Assembly: GCA_020726505.1 (NCBI GenBank)
Contig: JAHLEZ010000003.1
Coordinates: 3,534,001-3,598,000, forward strand
Origin: Leptodontidium sp. MPI-SDFR-AT-0119
Lineage: Eukaryota > Ascomycota > Leotiomycetes > Helotiales > Leptodontidiaceae
Length of the DNA stretch: 64,000 nucleotides
Direction of reading: 5' to 3'
Within the stretch, counting starts at the first letter, position 1. The number at the start of each line of letters is the position of its first letter. Of the stretch, positions 34,760 to 48,449 are shown piece by piece. A program made the position numbers and the translations under genes. Below the pieces are notes generated by a model that worked only from the letters and a program-made list of their open reading frames with translations, was not told the origin of the DNA and made no database searches.

Positions 34760-35381
34760 GATATTATATATGATTTGATCCTGAAGCTGCGAGAGAGCGA
34801 ACTTGCCATGAGAAAGGCTTGGGAAAATATTACAGGTGACACCTTGTCGGCTTGGCATATCTGCATATGCACTTGCAGAGCGCAACTGGCATGGGTTCCC
34901 GTAGATTGAATACAGACCCCACTAAGTGCTCTGCAGCCCATGTGAAACTGTGCTCCAAGTGCAGTGCTTGGGAACAGAGTTTCGTACAGAGAGGAGGATG
35001 GTGACAGTCAGAGGGCTTGCAGAATTTTTCAGCTTCTTGAGTTTCTGCGCTGCTTCTCCGCGGGGTATGTGAGGAGGTTGCCGGCAGGTAGCTGGAAATG
35101 GTGGCAGGAGAGGAAAATCTTCCGAAAGAGGGGCAGCTGCCTGCTGTATGATATTTACCTTCCTACCACATCAACCACATGATTCTCTAACTAAATCCTT
35201 GTTGCATCCCATGCTTTAGACCGACAGATCAAGAAGCCGTGGAGGCTGCTACTTCAACCACATGCCAGGGCGCCCTGAACTGTCTAGTGGGATAAATTTT
35301 ACACAATGTACAAGATATGTTACATACAGGAGTGGAGACCCTGGTTTTCTTCAGTCCCCATCTATTTGGCAACCTCCAACA
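34760..35381. other. Intergenic region upstream of HET gene
   Basis: About 620 nt: the promoter of the HET gene, then the 3' flank of the tyrosyl-tRNA synthetase gene. No other gene is supported. Confidence 0.5.
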
Positions 35382-37326
35382 TCATACAGATCCACTTGAC
35401 TCTCTCTTCTTTTTTTCTAGCAAAGGGTCGGAAGTTTCGGGTTCCTCGGCCACAGCAGGCTTGCTGGTCTCGAGAATTCCATCACTTCCGAGGCGCTCGA
35501 TGGCTTCTTTCTCGGCTTTTGCTGCCGATAGTTTGATCCTTTGGGCCTCCAGAATACCTTCCCTCCATCCCTCATCCATACCAGGATATGACTTCCCGGA
35601 CGCCGCGTACTGCTCGTCGGAGACGACCTGAACAATTTTAACCAAGTGCTTTGCCCTTCGGAACAACAAAAGGTCGTCATGGACCAGATAAAGCTTTGTC
35701 TCCTCTGGCAACCAGTTCTTGATGGGTGACCATGACACATATCCATCATTCATGGCCTGTTTCTTAGAATGTGGTGGCCCACCAATATATGCTCCGCCGA
35801 GAGTCACAAGGCGGTGGCCTTCAGAAGCTGAGGCGACAATTCCTGCGGCATAAAGAATTTTGCCAATGCTCTTTTGGTATATTAAACTTCGAGGGAGCTT
35901 AATGTTAACCTTTGGCTTGTTGTTCATTGTGGTGATACTGGATTTTGCGTCCGCGCCCACGTCCGCGTCCAAGGATGAGCTGCCGCTGTTGTGGATCAGA
36001 CGGTGCTGAGTTTCGGCTTGTTTGGCTTCTTGGGGACCATGAATTAGCTCTACAAACTCTGAAGCGAGCTTGTGTTGTGCTTTTCTTTGAGACGGCGACT
36101 CCTTGTGCTCTTTGACCAAATTTTCAATGTGCTCAATTGGCATGAAGGTAAATAGCTTCAGATACTTGCTGACATCAGAATCTGGGGTACGTAGAAAGAA
36201 GCCATATAAGTCATAGGAGCTCATTTCCTCGCTGTCCAACCAGATCGCATTTCCAGCACTTTTGCCAAACTTTTGACCAGATGCTGTTGTTAGGAGCGGG
36301 GTGGTGAAGCCCCAAGGATCTCCAACTGCAGCTGCTTCCTCCCGGATAGTGGGATTTGAATGATGAGTCTTTATATACTTGATCGCGTCGATCCCAGCCG
36401 TAATGTTGCCGTATTGATCAGAACCTCCGATTTGAATTTGTATGCCTTTCGTGTGGAACATGTACCACCAATCCCACGCCTGCATGAGCGGATAGGTAAA
36501 TTCGGCATAGGACATTCCATCTCCCTTACTCATCTTATTTTTCACCCTGAATCTGTCAGTAGTGGCACATATCCCTAAGTCTCCAACACTCACGTGTCTC
36601 GAGCCAACATAGAGCCCAGCCGCATCCCTGGGCCCAGGACTTGTAACACCTCCAACATTGGCAATTTGTTCCACCAAGCGTTATTGTTAATCAATTCTCG
36701 ATGCCATGCCCATTCCCAATTGTAGTCATACTTCTTCCCGTATTTTTCGACGTTCGACCACAATTTCTTCAGCTGGAAGTGCATCCTCGCCATGTTCGCC
36801 GTTCGTACCGCGCCTGGTTCCACTTCTCTCGTTGTCAAGCGATCCGTTGGGTCGCCAATCTTCGCTGTTGCTCCCCCAAGAAGTGATACAGTGTGGTATC
36901 CATGGACGAACATCCAAAATAGTGACATCAGGGGTAGTAAGTGGCCCACATGGAGTGAAGCAGCCGTGGGATCGATTCCAACATAGGCGCCAATTCGTCT
37001 ATCTGTCATGTACTTGTCAAGAGCATCACGGTCCCTTCGCAAGTTAGTAACATGCTGTAAGGAGATTGTAGGGCATAGTACCCAGTGATTGATTTGACCA
37101 ATCCTCTCTCCTCCAGGATTGTGAGCATGCTCTTCTGCCCGCCAGATCTTATTATAGAAGCCTTCTCCGCCCACTCTGTTTCGGCATTCGCCACTTTTGT
37201 AAGGTATTTCATGCCAATCCATCTCCTAGTTGTTGCAGTGGGTGACCGTGAAGCTCGAAGAGAGCAGCTGGCGCAAACATAAAGGTCCGGTCTCGCAGAC
37301 CGTCGAAATAAGGAGGGTGATGCCAT
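35382..37326 (-). CDS. MSY1: Mitochondrial tyrosyl-tRNA synthetase
   Basis: Three exons (37326-37082, 37034-36594, 36552-35382) give 618 residues. The introns have textbook signals, including TACTAAC in the first. The N-terminus is basic and hydroxylated (MASPSLFRRSARPDLYVCAS), as expected for mitochondrial import. Class I motifs are present: HVGH (110-113), GGSDQYGNITAG, and KFGKS (323-327) in place of KMSKS, as in bacterial-type TyrRS. The C-terminal region contains an S4-like RNA-binding segment (LVTLGGAYIGG) interrupted by a low-complexity insertion. It charges mitochondrial tRNA-Tyr. In some ascomycetes, such as Neurospora (cyt-18), this enzyme also aids group I intron splicing; whether this one does cannot be told. 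It is divergent from the GH36 gene across 448 nt. Confidence 0.93.
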
Positions 37327-37774
37327 AGCGGCGTTAGAGTTCGACTACTGGTACATGGAGTAGAGAAGACGGGGGAAAGATCTTTGTTTGGGATTTGCGG
37401 CTAGCTTTCAACCAAAGCGGGATGTCGGATGACTGAAGGCTGCAGAATTGAAGCTGTTGATACCCAGAAAATAAAGAGCTGCAAGGGGCTAAGTTGCAGA
37501 ATGTGAAAGCGGTGAGGGGCAATTTTAGACGCCGTTGGCGCCTTCCGCTCGCGAGACCAGCTGACCAGATACCATGTCACGTGCTGTACTCGTCGGACCT
37601 GTCTAATGCAATGTCCCTGTCCCTGCATCTGCACTTGCATGTTGGCAGCGTCCTCGGCCTTTCAACTGTGATCCTCCTGGCTTTTGCCAACCTTTCTCCT
37701 TTTCTCTCGTATGTGTATTTCCTCATTTTCATCTTCCTCGATTATTTTCTCTTCATCTCATAGCTGCATTTACA
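37327..37774. promoter_or_regulatory. Divergent promoter region (MSY1 / GH36)
   Basis: 448 nt between the two start codons. A pyrimidine-rich leader precedes the GH36 ATG. No specific site could be assigned. Confidence 0.45.
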
Positions 37775-40700
37775 ATGACGACCTTCATTAGTGCTGCTGA
37801 CGGCAACGAAGTCTTCCAAGCCCAGTATATTCCAAAACAAAAGGCTCCTCCGGCTTCGGACGATCCAAGTATGTTTGCATACATCTCGACCTACCCAGCT
37901 TTGGGGCAGGTATCACAGATCCAGAAGCATACTACTGTTTTTACGGCATTACTTCAGGTTGACCAGAGTCGAGCTTCGGATTCGTGGCAAGTCTCACTGT
38001 GGCATACCGAGGGAAAGGAATGGCATGAAGTGCCAATGGACCCTGTGATCAAAGCAGCTGCTTTCCCCAGTGAACTGCAAGCTTCTGGAGTTACTTCCGG
38101 AAATGGCCAAGCAAGACTCTACTTCACTACCCCACTCGCAATCCATCTTCCCACGAACTTCACAATCAAGTTCCGTGCTGGCCCAAACGAGTCGTGGAAA
38201 TGGGTCAAAGATCATCAAGGTACAACTGATGGAGTTGTCATGTTGAACACAGTAACCAGTCAAGATGCCATTTCAAGCGAATTGGAAGAATACATCACGG
38301 GGTTGAATCCCATCCTCAAATCAAAGAATTATCGAAGCCAGTCACCTGGAACTACGCTTTGGTCTGTAGAAGCTCCAGTTGATGGAGCAGATGGAGAGAA
38401 GTCTACTATCAAAGACATCAAATTCGGTCTACCCTGGGGAGAGGGCAAGTTCTCAAGGTCAGCTCTTCTCCTTTAAAATCTACGTGGTTCCACGAATTAC
38501 TCGACTGTCCTTGAATCTTCAATCGAACTTATAAATATAATCCCAAGTCGTACATCTACTAATGCCTCTCAAGATGGTTTGCGCTTGTCAGAATCTGGTC
38601 TCCATGGCTAGCCCCTCGGCAGGGAAAGTCTGTGTTCGGGCTAGACAAAGAAGCTGTGATGTGCTCATTCCTGAGTCTGACGGGAAAGCATTTGGTTCTC
38701 TTGGCGATCACCGGTGCCGAGGATGTCATGACTTTATTCAAGAGTGACAGTGATGGAAATGTGGTGCTTCACGTATGTTTTGACAGGAACTTTACATTTC
38801 GAAGCCTGCTAAAGTGACTAGATTCGAAATGATAGCGCAGAAAGCAAAATATCTCGGGCCCTAGTTGGACTTGGTGATGATTTTGAATCTGCTAATGCGG
38901 CTGTGATGTATCACGCTCGGGGTATCATTTCAACAGCACAAGCCGCCAGTGGGGAGCAGCAAAAAGAAATCGAAGCGTTGAACAAAGGAGATGAGAAGAC
39001 GAAAGTCTGGGCCGAAAACTGGTATGACGGGCTAACATATTGTGAGTCCATGAGAATACTTGCCAGTGGAATCTTGACTAACACAAGTGAAAAGGCACCT
39101 GGAACGCTCTCGGACAACGACTTACAGAAGAAAGAGTCCTCAAGGCCGTTACAACACTGGCAGAAAACAAGATCAATGTGACTAATTTCATCATTGATGA
39201 CAATTGGCAATCAATCGACTATCGAGGGCATGGTCAATTCCAACATGGCTGGAATGAATTTGAGGCCGAAAGAGATGCTTTTCCTCAAGGTCTGAAGCAT
39301 ACGGTTAACCTCATCCGAGAAAAACATCCTAGCATTCAACACATCGCAGTCTGGCATGCGATTCTGGGTTACTGGGGAGGTATTTCTCCCGACGGAAAGA
39401 TTGCCAAAACGTATAAGACTGCTGAGGTGGTCAGAGAGGATGCTGAACGAAGGAACCTTCCTCTGGGAGGCAAGGTATGGATACCCCCTTGGAATACTTT
39501 CGTTACCGTGTGTAGACTTACTGGGACCAGTTGACTGTTGTAGCGAAGGAAGACGTTGCAAAATTCTATGACGATTTCTACCGCTTCTTGTCATCTTGTG
39601 GGGTAGATGCGGTCAAGACTGAGTACAAATATCATTTGCCGCTCTTCAATTCGAAATTCTGATTCCTCGTAGTGCCCAGTTCATGCTCGATACCTTTATC
39701 TCCGCCAAAGCTCGTCGTGATCTCATTCCTGCTTATCTCGACGCGTGGAACATTTCCACCCTCCGACACTTCGGCGTCAAAGCCATTTCTTGCATGTCTC
39801 AGACACCACAAATCCTGTTCCATTCTCAAATGCCAACAAACAGGCCCCCACTCCTTGTCCGAAACTCAGATGACTTCTTTCCCGAGATTCCTACCAGCCA
39901 TCCATGGCACATTTTTGTCAATGCACACAACGCGCTGTTCACCCAGCACTTGAATCTGATTCCCGATTGGGACATGTTTCAAACTGTCCACGAATACTCT
40001 GGCTTTCATGCTGCAGCCAGATGTGTCAGTGGAGGACCGATTTACATCACAGACGTTCCAGGCGAACATGATCTGGATCTCATCAACCAGATGACTGGAC
40101 CTTCTCCACGAGGCAAGACAGTGATCTTCAGACCTAGTGTTGTCGGCAAAAGTTTAGATCAATACAACGGATATGATGATGATCACTTCCTTCTCGTTGG
40201 CACATATCACGGTAAATTCACCCGTCTTCTCATAAAAATCATAACTGACAGCGATACAGGCGCAGCAGTAACAGGAACCGGCATCATCGGATTCTTCAAC
40301 GTCTCCCAACGACCACTGACTGAACTCATCCCCCTCTCCAAATTCCCCGGCGTAGTCGAAGCTCAATACTACATTATCCGTGCACATTCCAGCGGCCTTG
40401 TCAGCAAGCCCATACAAGTCGTCGATGCCAACAGTCTAGTCACACTCTCACTCGGTGTTCGCGGCTACGAAATCATGTCTGCGTATCCCCTCCGCGGCTT
40501 CTTTGACGAGAAGAAGAAAGAGACGACTTGGGTTGCCAATCTCGGCCTGTTGGGTAAGATGGCTGGTGCTGCTGCTGTGGTAGCGAACCATATCACGAAA
40601 TTGGAGAACGGGAAGATCGTGATCGATACTAATATCAAGGCTTTGGGTGTTCTCGGTACGTCTTTTCCTTTCTCTTCCTACTTAAAAATCACGCTCCGTC

Positions 40701-40956
40701 CATTTATTTCCATTCAAGCGCAAGACTAACAATCTTACGTACAGGACTCTACATATCCACCCTCTCAACCCTCTCCTATAAGGACAACATGATGATCACC
40801 ATCCAGGGCAAAGTTCTCCCAGTACACACTGTCACAATCAGCAAAGTAGACAAACACGTCCTAGAAGTCGATGTGGAAACTGCTTGGAAAGAACTAGATC
40901 TCGAAGCTGGATGGAGTAACGAGGTCGAGGTGAAGATTTACATCAATCCTACTTAG
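37775..40956 (+). CDS. Raffinose synthase / alkaline alpha-galactosidase-type GH36 enzyme
   Basis: Eight exons (37775-38457, 38574-38772, 38822-39041, 39095-39474, 39531-39622, 39673-40211, 40260-40655, 40745-40956) give 906 residues. Family marks are WFALVRIWSPWLAPRQGKSVFGLDKE, YCTWNALGQ, NFIIDDNWQSID and the nucleophile segment VDAVKTD (Asp525), which is recreated only by splicing at 39622/39673. Later come HFLLVGTYHGAAVTGTGIIGFFNVS and a C-terminal beta domain. There is no signal peptide, so the enzyme is probably intracellular. Plant members make or break raffinose-family sugars; the fungal relatives have largely untested substrates, so hydrolysis or transfer of alpha-galactosides is inferred from family. 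Confidence 0.9.
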
Positions 40957-41967
40957 AGCTTTCGCATGTATGCAGAATGAGAGAAAAGAAGGGTCAGAAT
41001 GGGCGGTAGACTTGCATTTGCTGCTTAAAATCGGCTCAGGGGGATATTGGTGTTGATCCATACCAAAATTTGCACTCGTTAGAAATAAAAGCGTTGTTTT
41101 TGCCCCAAGGTCTTCGTCACTTTCTTCATCCCCTCGTCATGCAATCAATTCCCTTTCAGGATCTACCTCACACCCTACAACCTTCATCCACCTTCTCAGA
41201 CCTCTTTACCATCTTCCCCTCCACCATCCCCCACGTTCACAAATCCACCTCCACTTCCATACATTGAAGATCTAACCCCACTCCCACCTGGGCATTCAAT
41301 CCCGCCTCAATCCCGCCCACCACCCCACTATTTCCCCTTCTCCATCTCACTCACCGCTATAAAACACCACCCATTGGACACAATCCCGCCTCTACTGCAC
41401 GCTTTCCTGCACTAAACCTCACCTTCTGCGCCGTACACCCTCCGCAGGTCCGGAGTACAGGGCCGTAATCCGTTGAAGCCAGGCGGGCGTCTGGCGCTTA
41501 CTGTGCGGTTGCTGCGCGAAGGGGTCAGTGGTGCATAGATTTTTGTAAGATCGTTGGAGGGTTAGGGAGACGAGAATATCTTGTTTATTCTAGAAATTTG
41601 GGTGGTCTGGATATATGAAGAGCACTGGAATATAGTAAAGACATCACGAAGTCAAACACATGGGAGGAAATCGAGAATATCGAAGATATCGAAGACATTT
41701 CAATTTCTAAACAGCATTTCAGAATATCCCACAATTTGTTATTCGAAAAGCCCTATTCTGCTCCATTCCATTACAAATACAGTCTCCGACTCTATTTCGT
41801 TCCAGAAGCACAAAGAAATAGCGAGCCAACCAAGCAACGCCTGGTAGCTAGGAATAGCTATCCACCCAGAAAGCAAGTACAATGACCAAAAGCCAAAAGC
41901 CGCAAATGACTCCTCCCTAATCCCTGCAGATCCTCATACATACAATACAGTCTGCAACCCCCGCAAT
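40957..41967. other. Convergent intergenic region
   Basis: About 1 kb between the 3' ends of GH36 and MSH6. It has a pyrimidine/C-rich part (about 41100-41400) and an AT-rich part. No gene or RNA is supported. Confidence 0.5.
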
Positions 41968-44900
41968 CTACAATCTAGAGATAGCTTTCATCAAGACCTC
42001 TAATCCTCTATCCTCAACACCGTCTTCAAGAGAACCGCCCATTGCCTGCTTCAAGATCCAGCTGACATCACTTTGTACACCAAGCGGGATGTAGCATCCG
42101 CTTCTCGCCTTCTCCAGACTCTCCTTCAAGCGACTGGTATGCTCCCATTCCTTAGCCGCGACCTCAGCACGATCAATGACTTTGCTAGGGATACCGCACA
42201 TTGCCGCGCAATGCATACCGAAACTGCCTTCTGCAACACCATCTTCGAGTTTGTAGAGGAAGGTCACACGACGGTTGTCTTCGTCAACGTGGATCTGCAT
42301 TCTCTTCGGAGCGATCTCGGGATGACCTGCGAACTCGGTAGCGAGGGAGTGGTAATGTGTTGCGAAGAAACCGGTGCAGCCAATATGCGTTGCAACGTGA
42401 TGTAGCACTGACTGTGCCACAGCCACGCCATCATATGAGCTTGTTCCACGACCGAGCTCATCGAGGATCACAAGAGATCGAGGGGTGGCTTCGGCGAGAA
42501 TCTTCTTAGTTTCCGAGAGCTCGACGAAGAAGGTGGATTGAGCGGCAAAGATGTTGTCGTTGGCGCCGAGGCGGGACATGATTCGGTCCACAGGAGTGAG
42601 AGTTGCGGAAACACAAGGAACGTAGCATCCGATTTGGGCCATGATGACGGCGACGCAGGTCTGGATATCGTTAGGCAAATCGCGGTTTGATAAGGAGATA
42701 GATACATACCATTCGCAACATTGTTGACTTTCCCGCAGCGTTTGCACCAGTCAACAAGTTGATATTCGCTGCATCACCACCAAGCTTAACATCGTTCGGA
42801 ATGAAGTCAGTAACATTTGGCAGCATGCAAGGATGGCGGAGTTCTTCAAATTCGATAACACTTCGTTCTGAATCAATAAAGGTCGGTCTGCAGCTTGGCT
42901 CTCCAAGAGCTGCGGATGCCGCAGCAAGACTGATCAGGCAATCGAGTTGTGAGACAACTTTGACAGCTGGGAGCCACAGGCCGTAATCTTCATCGAAACG
43001 GGCATACAACCTGCTTGCGACTTGCTTGACAATCTGACCATGAGTCTCTTGAGCCTCCTGGAGTTGGCGAATGAGGGTCTTCAACTCTGGAAAGTAGTAA
43101 CGTTTGAACCCAGATGCAGAAGACATCATGTTCCAGTCTCTAGGAACTTTTGTTGTTACCGGGACTTCCATTTGGTAAATTTCCTTGCCGATGGTCTTAT
43201 AGTTGATTTTAGATGAGTTTCCACCGAGCTCCTTCCGTTTGCGCTTCAATAGATTCTCCAGTTCCCCTTCAATCTCCTCAATGTGGTCTTGGCTGTTATC
43301 AAAATCTTCTTCAACCCCTCTCTCTGGAACCAGAAGCTTAAATTCTTTTGCCTTTGAATGGTCGAATGCTGTCTTCCAAAATTTGAGAGGCTTGGTGAGA
43401 TCTGGCATCGCAGCAATGAGACGATCAACAATTCCATCGCCGCCACCGAACGCTTGTAAGAGACTCATCGTGTACTCGATTTGCTCGAAACCATCAATGA
43501 CCCTGACAAAATCATCCGGTCTGCAAGAACCAGCGTGGATTCGAGATATCAATCTTTCCAAATCTGGCATCCGCGTCATAGATGCAATGAATTGCTCGCT
43601 CAAAGTGCGATCCTTGTTGAGCATGTCTACTGCATCCAGGCGTTCGTTGATTTTGTCGGCATCAGCCAGAGGATGGCAGACCCATTGTCGGAACATGCGT
43701 TTACCGAAAGGTGTTACACATCGGTTGAGCAAAGTGAAGAGCGTTCCATCTTGACTTCCATCAAAACTGTTGGCGAAAACCTCGAGGTTGATGAGAGTCT
43801 GGCCATCCAGAACTAAAGTAGTACCTTTCTGAATTGGACTGTAGGCAGTGAAGTTGCCTTGAGTCAAAAGGTTGCGCTCCAGTTTGAGTGTCCTGAGATA
43901 CTGAACTAGAGCACCCATAGCAGACATCAAGACATCACTAGTTCTCGCAGCTTCCAGCTTCTCTGGCCAAACTTCTTTGCCGTCAGATTCCTCTGATACA
44001 AAATAGCCACTGCAGTCCAGCTCTCGTCGAGTGATATCAGCAGTCCAGAACTCGTTGCCTGGCTTGAGATGGTTCCAAATAGTCGTAGGGTTGGTGTTAT
44101 TCTTCAAAATTCGGAGTGCCTTTGTAGAGAGATGGGACTTCTCCAACAGTAGCTCTTGTGGCCGGATCTGGGCGATCAAAGTCTCGAATTTTGTCAGGTC
44201 AACGTCGTCCACGAATTCCGAAAGGAAGAATTGTCCAGTTGCAGTATCGACGAATGCAATTCCGTAGTTTGGCAGATCATCAATCATTTGCTCCTTGATG
44301 GCCACACAGAACGTAGCCATATCATCTTGAAGCATGCTTCCCTCGACCAAGGTCCCTCCCGTCAGAACACAGGCTAGCTCGCGGCGAATGATCTTGTCGG
44401 CTTTAGAGGGGGCTTTCTTTGGTCCGTTGCCCTTTCCTTCTGCCTCACGCATCTCTTTGCCTAGAGCAGATTCGCACTGGTCAACCCGGGCAATCTTGAA
44501 GCCTTTCGCAACAAATTGGTTGGCCCAATGATCTAGTGACATTTCTGGAACGCCAACCATTCGCATGTTGACCCTATCTGTGAGCTTGAGATCAAAGAGC
44601 TGATGACCGATGGTAGCATCGTTTTCGTACAGCTCGTAGAATTTCCCCTTCTTAAAGAAAACAATCGTGTCCCAAAATTTCTGCTTGATCTCCCAGTACT
44701 GCGTCTCGAAAGGGGAGAACTTGGCCCATGCTCCAGGTGGGACATAGACCGTTCTTGGGTCATATTCAGGGTGCCCAATGGGGTTCCGGTCAAGATCTTG
44801 CAGATTGGCCAACCAAGGATATCTGAGCTCAGGGTCGCTCTTACAAGCTTTCTCCTTTGGCTTCTTCTTATTCGATATGGGAGTCTTGAGGGTACTTGCC

Positions 44901-45871
44901 GACTTCTCTAACAGGAGCGCTGTGTTCTCTGGGTCATACTTCCATTGCTGTGCGGTGGAGGTTCGTGGTATCTCCATATCCAGATCCTCGTCTTCCTCCT
45001 CTACGCCCATAGGTGCAGGTGTGGGAGGAGCTATGTTCGCGTTCGAACGTTTCCGTGGGTTTGCAGACGAGGTGGGTCTCTTTCTCTTCTTCGATGGCTT
45101 GACAGGTGCGTCCGAATCATCATCGACGACAAAATCGTCCATGTCGTCTACGGGATGTTAGTCACTGTATTCGCAGAGATAGGGATCGGCATACCATCAT
45201 CATCATCATCAGCTGCACCATCTAGTCCTCCAATAAACACGTCCTCATCTTCATCGTCCTCTTCTATCTTGGTCTTTGGGACTGCTCTCCTTTTTGTATT
45301 GATTCCGGCAGGGTCGTAGGCATCCTCGTCATCTTCGTCGTCCGATTCGGCGTAGCTAACAACCTTCTTCGCCTAGATACAACAGTTAGACAGAGTATCA
45401 GATGTATTGTTAGAGAGAAATGTTGCTTACCTTCCGCGAAGGACTGCTGCCCAGTACCAGAGCATTTCCATTGACAGCCTGCTGGACTCTCTTAGCAGGT
45501 GTCGTAGGCGATGGCAAACCGATGTCTTCTACCTCTTCTGGGATGCCTCCATTCTCATTCTCTTGCGAGCTGGACGGACCCATGGCGTCACTGCTTGGTA
45601 CAGGAGTCATGCTTTTGACAACAGGTTTGCGGAACGCGGGCTTCTTGACTGGGAGTGTGGGCTTCGCCATGGCGTTGACAGCGTTCGAGGTATCATTGAC
45701 CTTCAAGACGCCGTTGGAAGGGGTGGGAGTAGGTGTACTGCTGGCTGCTTTCTTCCCGAAGAAACTCTGGATCGTTCGCTGCCCGGATGGCGGACCAGCA
45801 CTTGAGTTCTGCTTCTGCGAAGATGTAGGGGCCCGGGCAGGTGTAGCTGAGCCATCCTTTACCTTTCCCAT
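41968..45871 (-). CDS. MSH6: DNA mismatch repair protein Msh6
   Basis: Four exons (45871-45431, 45372-45195, 45147-42710, 42660-41968) give 1249 residues, close to the usual fungal length. A PCNA-binding motif QRTIQSFF sits at residues 31-38, followed by an acidic disordered tail rich in Asp. The mismatch-contact domain contains FYELYENDATIGHQ, with the Phe-x-Glu type motif that reads mispairs. Core, lever and clamp domains follow. The ATPase has Walker A GANAAGKST (1007-1015), Walker B VILDELGRGTS and the signature STFFVELSE. Msh6 pairs with Msh2 as MutS-alpha and recognises single mismatches and small loops in nuclear DNA. No odd feature was seen; the gene appears complete. Confidence 0.96.
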
Positions 45872-46613
45872 ATTGGCGGTTCAGTAGGATTGAACGTCTA
45901 CAGTATTGTACAGTGAAGCGAGGAGAACGGATAATATGTCGAGGAACTAGGATGTCTAGAGGTATGACAATTGGGGGATGGAAGAAGCAGAATGAAGGAC
46001 TGTACAACTCGTAGGACTTGGGAGTAGAAATGAGGATGGAGGATGGGAGCTGTAAAAGCTGGGGAAGACGCGTTGGGGAGCGCGTGTGGACCGTGATTGC
46101 CCAGGGCACGAACAGCTTCTTGGCTTGGCTGGCCCGCGAACCCCTGTCAAGCACATATCCTGGCTGCCTGGCCTGGGCTCCGAAGCGAATGTTTCTCCCT
46201 CCTTTCCTTCCTTTATCTTTACATTTTCTTGATACCACATTTACTCCTCCGATGTCTCGCTCATTGATAGTCAATCCCGTCTTGTCAGATCAAGTGCTTC
46301 AACACATATCTTGTCTGTTCCGAGATCCCAAGCCATTGGTGATTCTCAACTCCTAGCATTGTCACCTGGTCACACCCACCACCAACAGTGCCTCACGGAA
46401 CAGTTGTCAGGCTCCACGTAGGTACAAAACCTCTTTATTGTGAAGTCCTCGCATGATGGAAATCTATTCCGCCTATCATCAGTCCTACCTAGGTATCGGG
46501 TCTCTATCGGACGTTCTTTGTATCCTCATCCACTTCATCCAGCGGGCCAGCGCTTCATTACTGCCCTAAGCCAGAACCATACATAATCTCAGCACTGCCA
46601 CCTGTCTACCAGT
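45872..46613. other. Intergenic region upstream of MSH6
   Basis: About 740 nt: the MSH6 promoter and the 3' flank of the next minus-strand gene. The open frames here overlap on both strands and carry no domain. Confidence 0.5.
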
Positions 46614-48449
46614 CTATGCCTTCTGCGAAGACCAAAGTCTCTCTCTATCATCCCTATGGTATTTCTCCGGCCCTGGAACCTTGGATGCTCGTTCTGCTCT
46701 TCGAGCTCTCAACTCTCTCGCAACTGGCGAAACAACACGTCGATCCTGTTCCTTGCGGGGGTCAGAATTGACCGTATTTGACGGAAGAGCGGGTGTGGCC
46801 ATGATACGTTCAGCTCTTCGTCTTTCTCTGTTCATAGCGAAATCAGATTTGGGCTCGGGTGCTGCAAATGTGGGAGGGACAATAGAAGTAAAGCTTGGTG
46901 GGAGGGTTCGAACGTGACGCGAGGTTGAAGGTGAGGTAGCTGTTCCCGAAGAGGTTAGAGCATTGGATGAACTTCGAGACTGCCCATGGGATCGACTTCC
47001 GTACTGAGATTGACTATCAGACTGCCATGAAGAATTTGGCTTAGGTGGGCTTGGTCGGAACTGCTGAGGCTCCATCCCTGGTCGACGTAACCTCATGCTA
47101 GAAAGGTTGACTGATGGCGGAGTAGCGGGTCGCTCTATGATACTTCCAAGATTGATGTCTGACTCCCTACTGCTCAGTGTAGACGAATCGGATTCCCAGC
47201 CCTTCATGTTTTGGTCGACGTGCTTTCTTACTTCCTTTGGGCTCGGGATGGCGCTGCTTGCACTGCTGTAGCTCGATCGGTCTATATTCTTATCACGGTT
47301 CGAGATGGTCGATAGTCGGCGCACACTTTCAGCGACTGCTGAATCTTTCACCTCTACCTCCGACTGCTCTCTCCTCACTCGGTGTCGTTGAGGGCTCGAC
47401 ACGTCTTCAAATCTGACTCGTCGTTGCTTGTCAGGTTTCTTTGGCTCTGGCTCAGTTTTCTTCGGGTGCAAAGCTGAGAAGAGCCTCTCGATGAACTTGA
47501 CCTTGCGTCTCGTTGACGCGTCTCTCGGCATTCTGTCAGTGGCAAGGGCGTCGAGGTCGAGGTCAAAGGTGAAGGTGGCGTTTGTGTGCTGTCGATGAGA
47601 CTGGGGAGAATGCCCTTTCCGACGCAAAGTGAAGCTACTTCCATGGCTCTCTATCCCTTGAGGCTGCCTGTTCCATATCCCAACATCGAGTTGGGGTCTG
47701 TCACGGAAGCCTCCTACGACAGAGACCACTGAACCACCATCCGAGTCATTCTCGTGCCTACTGGTAACAGTATCATTGCATTTCCTCATCCACTCTTCAA
47801 CAATCCAGCAGGATCTTTTGATTAGGACTGGATGGGGATCCAAATCACTTCCTGAGAGATGGTACTGCGGCCCTTCTTCTTTTGACCCTAGTTTTTCCTT
47901 CTTTTTTGCATTCTTTATTGTCTGTAGGAAAGTCAGTACTTTACTGCTCTTTGGTACCGAACACTTCGACACATTGTCTCAAGCAAGAATATCTTGAAAA
48001 CACGAGGACAAATATATGTATCAAGGAATGCAAACCTCTGCAGCTATCTCCTGCAACCTCTTCCTCCTAACCCTCACACTCACACTGTCACTTGGCGCAA
48101 GAGACTTCTCTGAACCAGCATCGTTTCTAGAGCCTGCAGGGATATGCTTCTCAGTAGCTGGATGCTCGGCCATCTGCTTCTTGCAGTGCAGCAATTCATC
48201 GTCAACCTCCTTGATCATTTCTGTGAGTGTAGCGATTGGTGCGACTTTATTCAATCCTCCCAAGACCCTCCTCAGTCGGGATGTCGTTTCGTGTCTCTTC
48301 GTCCACAGGTCACCCAAGTTGGGTTCAATGTTTCTGTGCAGTCTTGCGAGTGCTAGACCTACTTTCTTGAACGCCTTGGTATCGGAAGACCGCAGTGCCT
48401 GTGCCTTTCTGCACAAGTGGCACATCGCAGATTTGAAGTGGGTGCGCAA
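46614..48449 (-). CDS. Uncharacterised basic, Ser-rich protein
   Basis: Two exons (48449-48036 and 47921-46614) are joined by an intron with a TACTGAC branch site, giving 573 residues. The N-terminal exon is helical and charged (FKKVGLALARLHRNIEP, LTEMIKEVDDELLHCKKQMAEHPATEK), possibly a short coiled coil. The second exon encodes a long disordered region rich in Ser, Arg and Pro, with several RRKVKF/RRVRFEDV-like basic patches that could be phosphorylation or docking sites. No enzyme motif, signal peptide or membrane segment is visible. The start could also be Met9 (48425). I do not recognise the family; a cytoskeletal or signalling adaptor is possible but unproven. Confidence 0.75.

Noticed and set aside
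46018..46356. 112-codon plus-strand frame upstream of MSH6
   Set aside because: It sits in the MSH6 promoter and overlaps three minus-strand frames; no domain or conserved feature.
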